Source of the DNA: an uncultured Bacteroidota bacterium
GTDB lineage: Bacteria > Bacteroidota > Bacteroidia > Bacteroidales > F082
Assembly: GCA_913055825.1 (NCBI GenBank)
Contig: CAJXKB010000014.1
Location: 1-49,511 of the forward strand
DNA: 49,511 nucleotides
Direction of reading: 5' to 3'
The notes beneath the pieces were generated by a model, which worked only from the letters and a program-made list of their open reading frames with translations, had not been told where the DNA came from and did not search any database. The translations under genes were made by a program, and so were the position numbers. Positions 35,807 through 43,014 of this stretch are shown one piece after another; positions within the stretch are counted from its first letter, which is position 1, and the number at the start of each line of letters is the position of its first letter.

Positions 35807-35957
35807 GCAAAAATAAAGAAATAAGAATGAGAAGCTGGATTTGTGGGCAATTAATAAATTTTCATTTTTTTATTTTTAAATTAGTTGTTTGTTAGGGTGA
35901 AAAAGAGAAGGAGAATGGCTAATTTTGGGAAGTGGAAAAAATGTAAACTTTAAGATC

Positions 35958-37469
35958 ATGAAAATATTACCAATTGATAAAATCAGGGAAGCCGATGCTT
36001 ATACTATCAAAAATGAACCTGTTGCCGATATTGATTTGATGGAGCGGGCTGCCGGACAGTTGTTTGGATGGATTACCAAACAAGTCGATTCAACCCACCG
36101 GTTTTTTGTATTTGCCGGACTTGGAAACAATGGAGGCGATGGCCTTGCGCTTTCGCGGATGCTTAAAAATGCTAATTATGAAGTTTTTGTATATGTAGTG
36201 CGTTATTCAGATAAAAATTCAGAAAGCTTCGAAAAAAATTATCTGCGTTTTAAAGAAACCGATCCTGACAGTTGTTTTGACATAAATAAAAAAGAGGAAT
36301 TTCCTGAAATCTCAGATGATGATTTGATTGTGGATGCTATTTTTGGATCTGGATTAACAAGGCCGGTAGAAGGTTTTGCGGGAGAAATTATCAGAAAAAT
36401 AAATCAGTCTGCTTCGGTAAAAATTGCCATTGATATTCCGTCGGGTTTATTTGCGGATCAAGCGTCAAAAGCTTCGGGTGGCGAAATTGTGAATGCCGAT
36501 TATACCCTGAGCTTTCAGTTTCCGAAATATTCATTTCTTCTATCTGAAAACGAACTTTTTGTAGGGCGTTGGCATGTGTTGGATATCGGATTGCATCCTG
36601 AATTTATTAAGCATGTTCAGGTAAAAAATTTTTATTTGCTTAAACAGGATGTTATTCCTTTGCTAAAAAAAAGGAGTAAATTTTCACACAAAGGAACTTT
36701 TGGCCATGCTTTGATTATTGCCGGGAGTTATGGAAAAATGGGTGCTGCCATCCTGGCTGCTCATGCCTGTTTGCGCTCGGGAGCCGGCTTGGTTCATGTC
36801 CATATTCCCAAAGTGGGTTACCAAATACTACAGACTGCCTTGCCAGAGGCGATGTTAAGTATCGATCGCTATGAAAATTATTTTTCGGAGGTTCCCGAAT
36901 TAAGTCCTTATAACGCTATTGGTATTGGGCCGGGGCTGGGAAAAGAACATCAATCACAAATGGCTATGAAGTTGCTGATTCAGGATTACAGGCGTCCTAT
37001 GGTTTTGGATGCAGATGCACTGAATATTTTATCCGAAAATAAAACCTGGCTTGCTTTTCTAACTCCCAACAGCATTTTAACCCCACACCCCAAAGAGTTT
37101 GAACGCCTAACCGGCAAATGGAGTAATGATTTTGAAAAGATTGAAAAGCAAAGGGCTTTTGCCATCCGTTTTAAGGTTATCGTTGTGCTCAAAGGCGCCA
37201 ACACCAGCATTTGCCTGCCCAACGGGCATTGCTATTTTAATTCGACCGGTAATCCGGGGATGGCAACCGCCGGTAGCGGGGATGTTTTAACGGGAATTAT
37301 CACTGCACTTTTGGCGCAATCATATTCACCGGAACATGCTGCACTTCTCGGCGTTTATTTGCATGGATTGGCAGGTGACCTTGCAATAAAAAAAGAAGGG
37401 GAGGAAGCCCTCCTTGCCGGAGATATCATTCATTCGCTGGGAAAAGCCTTCCGAAAGCTTTCAAAATGA
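35958..37469 (+). CDS. nnr: bifunctional NAD(P)HX epimerase/dehydratase
   Basis: The ATG at 35958 starts MKILPIDKIREADAYT, the usual beginning, so an upstream in-frame ATG is discarded. This leaves 503 residues. The N-terminal epimerase (YjeF_N) has FAGLGNNGGDGLALSRML, DAIFGSGLTRPV and IDIPSGL. The C-terminal ADP-dependent dehydratase has GTFGHALIIAGSYGKMGAAI, DADALNIL, LTPHPKEFERLTG and NPGMATAGSGDVLTGIITAL. Together the two halves repair hydrated, damaged NADH and NADPH. TAATTTTG (35920-35927) is an exact -7 element about 30 nt upstream. Confidence 0.96.
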   Translation: MKILPIDKIREADAYTIKNEPVADIDLMERAAGQLFGWITKQVDSTHRFFVFAGLGNNGGDGLALSRMLKNANYEVFVYVVRYSDKNSESFEKNYLRFKETDPDSCFDINKKEEFPEISDDDLIVDAIFGSGLTRPVEGFAGEIIRKINQSASVKIAIDIPSGLFADQASKASGGEIVNADYTLSFQFPKYSFLLSENELFVGRWHVLDIGLHPEFIKHVQVKNFYLLKQDVIPLLKKRSKFSHKGTFGHALIIAGSYGKMGAAILAAHACLRSGAGLVHVHIPKVGYQILQTALPEAMLSIDRYENYFSEVPELSPYNAIGIGPGLGKEHQSQMAMKLLIQDYRRPMVLDADALNILSENKTWLAFLTPNSILTPHPKEFERLTGKWSNDFEKIEKQRAFAIRFKVIVVLKGANTSICLPNGHCYFNSTGNPGMATAGSGDVLTGIITALLAQSYSPEHAALLGVYLHGLAGDLAIKKEGEEALLAGDIIHSLGKAFRKLSK

Positions 37470-37477
37470 CGGAAATA

Positions 37478-37506
37478 AAAAAAAGCTGCGAATAGCAGCT
37501 TTTTTT
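37478..37506. terminator. bidirectional terminator, nnr / groES
   Basis: AAAAAAAGCTGC-type left arm (37478-37489) pairs perfectly over 12 bp with the right arm (37495-37506) around a 5-nt loop GAATA. T runs lie on either strand, between convergent genes. Confidence 0.9.
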
Positions 37507-37528
37507 ATTGATACAATTAAAGGTCTTC

Positions 37529-37816
37529 TTAGATCTCTTCGGTTTCAACAATCTTTGCCAACAAGTCGGCATAAGGAACCATCAGGTATTTTTTCGATTC
37601 AAAATCGAATTCGGTTCCGGAGAATTTTTTGTAAAAAACAGTATCGCCTACTGCAATGCCCGGATTTTCAATGTTGCCAATAGCAACTACTTTGGCATAT
37701 TGAGGTTTTTCCTTGGCCGTGTCCGGAATGATGATTCCGGTGGCTGTTTTTTGCTCTTTGTTTTCTTCGGTAAGATCCAATAAAACATTTTCGTTTAATG
37801 GTTGTAACTCTTTCAT
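37529..37816 (-). CDS. groES: GroES-type co-chaperonin, without groEL beside it
   Basis: This 95-residue protein has the GroES layout: LQPLNENVLLDL, a mobile loop TATGIIIPDTAKEKPQYAKV, then GDTVFYKKFSGTEFDFESKK and YADLLAKIVE. It would cap GroEL and cycle with ATP in the cytosol. The first motif reads ENVL where most have DRVL, and groEL is not adjacent; instead a thioredoxin-glutaredoxin fusion is encoded 33 nt upstream on the same strand. Either the genome's groEL lies elsewhere or this is a second, specialised GroES paralogue. Confidence 0.87.
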   Translation of the reverse strand: MKELQPLNENVLLDLTEENKEQKTATGIIIPDTAKEKPQYAKVVAIGNIENPGIAVGDTVFYKKFSGTEFDFESKKYLMVPYADLLAKIVETEEI

Positions 37817-37849
37817 CTTTAAATATTTTTATGATTAATATTAATTTTA

Positions 37850-38440
37850 TTATTGAATTCCCAATAAGGTATTGATTCTGTTTTTATCAAAGCCGACAAT
37901 AATTTCACCATTGATATCGGTTTGCGGAACACCTTGCTGGCCGCTACGTGACACCATGGCCTCAGCTGCTTTTTGGTCTTTTGAAACATCAATATCGCGG
38001 AAGTGGATGCCATTTTTTTTCAGGTGTGTTTTCAACGTATTACACCAGCTGCAAGTAGGTGTCGAATAAACTGTTACACGTTTTTGTGGTTTCTCGCCAT
38101 CTTCGGCCGATGAGCTATACAAGCTATCTTCAAATAAACCTTTGTAGTAATCGGGACCATTGCACCCTTTTACAATTTTGGAGAATTTTTTACCATCGAA
38201 AACAAGCAATGAAGGTGCGGTGGTTACTGAATAATTTGAGTGGATATCCCTCACCTGACTTACATCGGCAGCCACAACGTTCACATCTTTAACTTTTATC
38301 AATGCAGCTTCTATATTTTTGTAACTGCACTCACTGGTTTCCGAACCTTTTTTATACAACAGGATGTAATTTTTCTTTTTTTCATCCAATGTGCCCAGCA
38401 TTTCTTCGTGTGAGCGAACTTCTTTCAATGCCATATCCAT
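37850..38440 (-). CDS. thioredoxin-like / glutaredoxin fusion protein
   Basis: This 196-residue cytosolic protein has two redox folds. Residues 1-115 resemble thioredoxin, with the cis-proline loop SVTTAPSLLVFDG, but the active site reads KGSETSECSYKN and keeps a single Cys. Residues 118-196 are glutaredoxin-like: VTVYSTPTCSWCNTLKTHL with C130 and C133, QGVPQTDINGEIIVGFD as the substrate loop. The N-terminal half may act as a docking or resolving domain; the C-terminal half should do the dithiol chemistry. An ATG at 38434 is an alternative start. Cotranscription with groES suggests a role in protein quality control or stress (inference). Confidence 0.85.
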   Translation of the reverse strand: MDMALKEVRSHEEMLGTLDEKKKNYILLYKKGSETSECSYKNIEAALIKVKDVNVVAADVSQVRDIHSNYSVTTAPSLLVFDGKKFSKIVKGCNGPDYYKGLFEDSLYSSSAEDGEKPQKRVTVYSTPTCSWCNTLKTHLKKNGIHFRDIDVSKDQKAAEAMVSRSGQQGVPQTDINGEIIVGFDKNRINTLLGIQ

Positions 38441-38543
38441 TCTTATATATTTTTGGCTTTAGCCTAATCAATTTACATGCCAAGCCGCTATTTTTTTTGT
38501 GAAAGTGACTATTTTTCAGCACTGACAATTTTTCACTTTCTTT

Positions 38544-38990
38544 TTAATATAAAAAAGGCAGTACCCGGAACGAGCGCTTTTGATAGGTTTTGTATTCCTC
38601 GCCAAATTGTCTGATCAATCCTTTTTCTTCGTAGTTTATCTTTAATAACAACGTGAAGGCCAGTAAAAAAAGAACAATAAGCCGCAGTGCTGTAAGATGC
38701 ATGTTTACCAAAGGTATAACAGCTACAACCTGGGCGAGGTACATGGGATGTCGCAGAATCCGGTAGGGGCCATGTGTGATTAACACACCACCGGGTTTGG
38801 GCTTTGGTGCCACGTTTACATTGTGAATGCCTGCTATATAAATAGCCCACAAACCTAGAAAGACACCTGCCGTTTCCAGTAAAAGGCCGTCCCAGCTATG
38901 GGCAAAGATGGGACCACTGACAAGCAGATAAGTCAGGCTGCTTAGTTGAATGCCGACCAGCATGTAAGGATATATTTTTTCTTTAAACAT
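38544..38990 (-). CDS. ICMT/PEMT-like integral membrane methyltransferase
   Basis: The ATG at 38990 gives 148 residues; longer in-frame starts would cross the divergent citrate-lyase promoter. It has about four hydrophobic helices and the motif HGPYRILRHPMYLAQV, the GxYxxxRHPxY signature of isoprenylcysteine carboxyl methyltransferase and phospholipid methyltransferase relatives. EEKGLIRQFGEEYKTYQKRS near the C-terminus is the matching second motif. The substrate is unknown, perhaps a lipid or quinone-like molecule at the inner membrane. TAAATTTG (38997-39004) lies immediately upstream. Confidence 0.87.
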   Translation of the reverse strand: MFKEKIYPYMLVGIQLSSLTYLLVSGPIFAHSWDGLLLETAGVFLGLWAIYIAGIHNVNVAPKPKPGGVLITHGPYRILRHPMYLAQVVAVIPLVNMHLTALRLIVLFLLAFTLLLKINYEEKGLIRQFGEEYKTYQKRSFRVLPFLY

Positions 38991-39135
38991 AAAATGCAAA
39001 TTTAAAACCGGCCCCGAAGGTATGTATGTAATGTACCGGTAAAGAGAAAGTGGTTTCACCTGTGGCCGGATGGCAAAAGTAAGAATATTTGTGAAAATGT
39101 TTCCGGCTTCTGACTTCCAACTTAAACACATTTTC

Positions 39136-39168
39136 TTTGGTTTATTCAGAAAACGCATTGTACCTTTG
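39136..39168 (+). promoter_or_regulatory. promoter of the citrate lyase operon
   Basis: TTTG (39136-39139) and TACCTTTG (39161-39168) are 21 nt apart, an exact Bacteroidetes -33/-7 match. Transcription would start near 39172, about 18 nt before the ATG at 39190. Confidence 0.6.
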
Positions 39169-39189
39169 CCTGAACAAAAATATTGCAGC

Positions 39190-40398
39190 ATGAAAACAAA
39201 AGCTTTTGCAGGAAACAAAGGCCCGGGAATAAAATCTGATTGCTATGTTGAGATGGAAATTACTGCATCAGGAGGTCTTGATATTGATCTGAAAAGCCGG
39301 GTTAAAGCAATTTATGGAAATCAGATTATACAACTGGTACATAAAATTTTTTCTTATTTTGACATTAAAAATGCGCACGTTAGTATTGAGGACAGTGGTG
39401 CTCTCGATTTGGTTCTGGCAGCACGAATTGAGGCAGCCATCCGTAAACTGATGGAAACCGACAAAGAATTTCTTCTGCCGCAGCTGGAAGAAAACATGTC
39501 AGGTACTGCTAAAGATCAGTTTCGCTTTTCGCGACTTTATTTGCCCGGCAATAGTCCTAAACTGATGATTAATGCCGGAATTCATCACCCCTATGGATTG
39601 ATCCTGGATTTGGAAGATGCCGTGGCACCTGATAAAAAATTTGAGGCTCGTTTTTTGGTCCGGAATGCACTCAGAAACCTTCATTTTTATGGTGCCGAGC
39701 GCATGGTTCGTATCAATCAGGGTGAAAGGGGATTGGATGACCTTGATTTTGTGATTCCACATCATGCCAATATGATTTTAATTCCAAAATGTGAATCGGC
39801 CGGGGATGTTGCTGCTGTTGATGAGAAAATTGAGGTGCTTCGCCAGACTCATGGAATAAAACATCCGGTTTGGTTGATGCCTATTATTGAAAGTACAAAA
39901 GGGGTGATGAAAGCTTATGAAATTGCGTCATCCGGCCTTAATGTGGCAGCAATGGCTATCGGACTTGAAGATTATACTGCCGATTTGGGAACACGCCGTA
40001 CCAATGAAGGAGGTGAATCGTTTTTTGCACGCTCAATGGTGGTCAATGCAGCCCGTGCTGCAGGAATTCAACCCATCGATTCCGTGTTTTCTGATGTGTC
40101 GGATATGGAAGCGCTGGCCGAAAATGTGAAACGTTCAAAAGCTTTGGGATTTGACGGGATGGGCTGTATTCATCCCCGTCAGATTAATGTAATCCATGAA
40201 AATTTTGCACCTGAATTGGCAGAAATTGAAAAAGCAAAAAAGATTTATCTTGCTTTTAAAGAAGCGGAGAAGAAAGGCCTTGGCGTGGTTTCACTCGGCT
40301 CAAAGATGATTGATCCGCCAGTGGTGAAAAGAGCAGTAACAACCATTGAGTTAGCAATAAATACAGGTAAACTGTCGAAAGACTGGATGAAGAATTGA
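39190..40398 (+). CDS. citDE: citrate lyase CitD-CitE fusion (acyl carrier + beta subunit)
   Basis: The ATG at 39190 gives 402 residues. Residues 1-95 are a citrate-lyase acyl carrier domain: AFAGNKGPGIKSDCYVEMEI, with Ser16 at the place where CitD carries its phosphoribosyl-dephospho-CoA arm, then DSGALDLVLAARIEAAIRKL. Residues about 110-402 are a CitE aldolase barrel: RLYLPGNSPKLMINAG, GLILDLEDAVAPDKK, RINQGERGLDDLDF, ESTKGVMKAYEIASSG, GLEDYTADLGTRR and GCIHPRQINVI. CitE cleaves citryl-thioester to oxaloacetate and acetyl-thioester. In characterised systems CitD and CitE are separate proteins; here they are joined. citF begins 13 nt after the stop. Confidence 0.92.
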   Translation: MKTKAFAGNKGPGIKSDCYVEMEITASGGLDIDLKSRVKAIYGNQIIQLVHKIFSYFDIKNAHVSIEDSGALDLVLAARIEAAIRKLMETDKEFLLPQLEENMSGTAKDQFRFSRLYLPGNSPKLMINAGIHHPYGLILDLEDAVAPDKKFEARFLVRNALRNLHFYGAERMVRINQGERGLDDLDFVIPHHANMILIPKCESAGDVAAVDEKIEVLRQTHGIKHPVWLMPIIESTKGVMKAYEIASSGLNVAAMAIGLEDYTADLGTRRTNEGGESFFARSMVVNAARAAGIQPIDSVFSDVSDMEALAENVKRSKALGFDGMGCIHPRQINVIHENFAPELAEIEKAKKIYLAFKEAEKKGLGVVSLGSKMIDPPVVKRAVTTIELAINTGKLSKDWMKN

Positions 40399-40411
40399 AA
40401 AAAAAGAAAGC

Positions 40412-41974
40412 ATGCAGAAATACGATAAAATAGTAAAAAATGCAGTCGGACGGATGGTACCGACGATTATCAACGGTGAAGAGCAAATCCCTTTTATGGG
40501 GGTGGGGAAATATAAACCTACGGGCAGGAAGTTCGGGCCAAGAATTGCGAGTTGTGCCGATTATCCCGAAGATGGTAATAAAGTTGTGCCAAACTTAAAA
40601 GAAGCACTGATTAAAGCCGGCTTGCGTGATGGAATGACTATCTCAACCCATCATCATTTTCGTAACGGAGATCTCATTGCCAATCAGATTTTTGATATTG
40701 CCCACGAACTGGGTGTGAAGAATTTACGTTGGTTTCCTTCAGCATCTTTCCCTTGTCATGAACATTTAATCCCTTATCTCGAAGATGGCACTATAAACCG
40801 GATTGAAGGTAGTATGAATGGCGCTTTAGGACGTTTCTGTTCCCAGGGGAAAATGGCTGGTTTGGGCGTGTTGCGTTCTCATGGGGGACGATATCAGGCG
40901 GTACAAGATGGCGAGGTGCAAATTGACATTGCTGTAATTGCTGCACCTACGGCTGATCCTTTTGGGAATGCCAATGGCGTGAATGGTACTGCTGCTTGCG
41001 GCTTGCTGGGTTTTGCCCTGGCTGATTCGCAATACGCCGATAAGGTGATTGTGGTAACGGATAATCTGGTTCCTTTTCCGGCTATCCCCTGGCAAATCCA
41101 GGGAAATTATGTGGATTATGTGGTGAAAGTGGATCAGGTGGGAATTGCAGAGAAGATTATTTCCGGAACAACTAAAATTACAAAAAGTCCCGACCGTTTG
41201 TTGATTGCCGAATTAACCGCCCAATTTTGTGAAGCCACCGGTTTAATTCATGATGGGTTTTCGTATCAGGCCGGAGCCGGAGGAACCGCTTTGTCAATTG
41301 GAAATTATTTTGGTGATATTCTCAAAAAGAATAACTGGAAAGCCCGTTTCATACGTGCCGGAAGTAATAAATATCCTGTTGAAATGCTGGAAGAAGGTTT
41401 GGTGGAATATATGCTTGATGGCCAAACTTTTGATTTGGACGGGGTGCGTTCCATGCGCGAAAATCCAAACCACGTCTGGACTTCGCCATTTACTTCGTAC
41501 AATTATCATGGTAAGGGAAACTTTGCTTCCCTGGTTGATGTCGTGGTGTTGGGTGCTACCGAAGTAGATGTGAATTTTAATGCCAATGTGGTTTCCCATT
41601 CGGATGGTTATCTTTTGCATGGCATTGGCGGGTGGCAAAATACATTATTCGGAAAAACCACTATTCTTCCTGTTCCGTTGTTCCGCGACCGCATTCCTGT
41701 GATTCGTGATGAGGTTACTACGCTTTGTGCCCCCGGTGAAATGATTGATGTGATTGTAACCGAACGTGGCATTGCCATTAACCCTTTGCGTGAAGATCTT
41801 ATTGAAAAAGTAAAGGGATCGGGTTTGCCCGTTAAAACCATCGGGCAGCTCAAAGATGAGGCTGAAGAAATTTGTGGCATTCCTGACAAACCAAACCTCA
41901 GCGATGAAATTGTAGCTGTAATTAAATGGGTAGATGGAACAGTGATTGATTCGGTGTATAAAGTTATCGAATAG
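40412..41974 (+). CDS. citF: citrate lyase alpha subunit (citrate:acetyl-ACP transferase)
   Basis: This 520-residue protein matches CitF: GMTISTHHHFRNGDLIANQI, IRWFPSAS-like NLRWFPSASFPCHEHLIPYL, GRFCSQGKMAGLGVLRSHGG, and AAPTADPFGNANGVNG. The C-terminal part has SYQAGAGGTALSIGNYFGD, DVVVLGATEVDVNFNANVVS and GIGGWQNTLFGKTTI. It swaps acetyl for citrate on the acyl-carrier arm before CitE cleaves it. It is coupled to the CitD-CitE fusion. The activation genes citC, citX and citG are not next to it, so arm synthesis and acetylation must be encoded elsewhere. Citrate would be split to acetate and oxaloacetate in the cytosol under anaerobic growth. Confidence 0.95.
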   Translation: MQKYDKIVKNAVGRMVPTIINGEEQIPFMGVGKYKPTGRKFGPRIASCADYPEDGNKVVPNLKEALIKAGLRDGMTISTHHHFRNGDLIANQIFDIAHELGVKNLRWFPSASFPCHEHLIPYLEDGTINRIEGSMNGALGRFCSQGKMAGLGVLRSHGGRYQAVQDGEVQIDIAVIAAPTADPFGNANGVNGTAACGLLGFALADSQYADKVIVVTDNLVPFPAIPWQIQGNYVDYVVKVDQVGIAEKIISGTTKITKSPDRLLIAELTAQFCEATGLIHDGFSYQAGAGGTALSIGNYFGDILKKNNWKARFIRAGSNKYPVEMLEEGLVEYMLDGQTFDLDGVRSMRENPNHVWTSPFTSYNYHGKGNFASLVDVVVLGATEVDVNFNANVVSHSDGYLLHGIGGWQNTLFGKTTILPVPLFRDRIPVIRDEVTTLCAPGEMIDVIVTERGIAINPLREDLIEKVKGSGLPVKTIGQLKDEAEEICGIPDKPNLSDEIVAVIKWVDGTVIDSVYKVIE

Positions 41975-42156
41975 TAGTGTGTGGTTAATAAGTTAAATGC
42001 CTGTAATTAGTTGACCCTGTTCACTTACTTAATTTCATCTTTGAGTAGATAATTCCGTCGATTTGTTATAAATTGATAACGGTAGTTAAATTTTCAACAT
42101 TTCTTTGTAATTATGTAAATTATGAAGTTAAGGTAGATGCGATACTCTACTTTTTT

Positions 42157-42164
42157 TAGTTTTG
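42157..42164 (+). promoter_or_regulatory. candidate -7 element of murQ operon
   Basis: TAGTTTTG matches TAnnTTTG and ends 25 nt before the TTG start of murQ. No -33 partner at normal distance is seen. The rest of 41975-42189 shows no gene. Confidence 0.35.
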
Positions 42165-42189
42165 TAAGGTTATTCAAAAAGATAAATTC

Positions 42190-43002
42190 TTGGAAAATAT
42201 TACAGAACAGCCCTCTCGTTTTGATGATTTAGAAAAGATGTCGGTTCGCGATATTTTGTACAACATCAATAAAGAGGATCGAAGTGTGCCGGAAGCGGTG
42301 AGGAAAGTGATTCCACAGATTGAGAAATTGGTAAGTGGAATTATTTCGAGAATGAAGGAAGGAGGCCGGCTTTTTTATATTGGTGCCGGCACAAGCGGGC
42401 GCCTTGGCATTTTAGATGCATCGGAAATACCACCTACTTTCGGAATGCCCGAAAATGTTGTCATTGGAATTATTGCAGGTGGCGATACGGCAATACGTAC
42501 TGCTGTTGAATCGGCTGAGGATGATTTTGATCAGGCATGGGATGATTTGCAGGCTTATGATATTAATTCAAAAGATACACTTGTAGGTATTGCGGCTTCG
42601 GGCCGTACGCCGTATGTGATTGGTGGTGTGAAAGATGCGCGCAAGAACGGCTTGCTCACGGCTTGTATCACCTGTAATCAGGGATCGGCTCTCGAAAAAG
42701 CTGTGCAAATCCCGATTGTTGCCGTGGTGGGCCCTGAATTTGTTACAGGAAGTACCCGGTTGAAAGCCGGTACAGCACAGAAACTGATTTTGAACATGAT
42801 AACTACAAGCACCATGATTAAGCTGGGACGGGTGAAAGGCAATAAGATGGTGGATATGCAACTTACAAATGAAAAACTGGTCCAGCGGGGTTCGCGAATG
42901 ATCATGGAAGAATTGGGCATTCCGGAAGAAGAAGCACGTGCCGCCTTATTGCGGTATGGTTCCGTACGAAAAGTACTCGATGAATATTCATCACGAAAAT
43001 AA
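42190..43002 (+). CDS. murQ: N-acetylmuramic acid 6-phosphate etherase
   Basis: This 270-residue SIS-domain enzyme starts at TTG (42190) directly before the conserved ENITEQPS segment; no ATG lies close enough upstream in frame. GRLFYIGAGTSGRLGILDAS, EIPPTFGMPE, GIIAGGDTAIR and ESAEDDFDQAWDDL, then GIAASGRTPYVIGG and TGSTRLKAGTAQKLILNM are diagnostic. It splits the lactyl ether of MurNAc-6-phosphate to give GlcNAc-6-phosphate and lactate, in cell-wall recycling. The fused glycosidase/amidase-like gene begins 12 nt after its stop, which places both in one recycling operon. Confidence 0.96.
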   Translation: MENITEQPSRFDDLEKMSVRDILYNINKEDRSVPEAVRKVIPQIEKLVSGIISRMKEGGRLFYIGAGTSGRLGILDASEIPPTFGMPENVVIGIIAGGDTAIRTAVESAEDDFDQAWDDLQAYDINSKDTLVGIAASGRTPYVIGGVKDARKNGLLTACITCNQGSALEKAVQIPIVAVVGPEFVTGSTRLKAGTAQKLILNMITTSTMIKLGRVKGNKMVDMQLTNEKLVQRGSRMIMEELGIPEEEARAALLRYGSVRKVLDEYSSRK

Positions 43003-43014
43003 TAATCACGTGTT

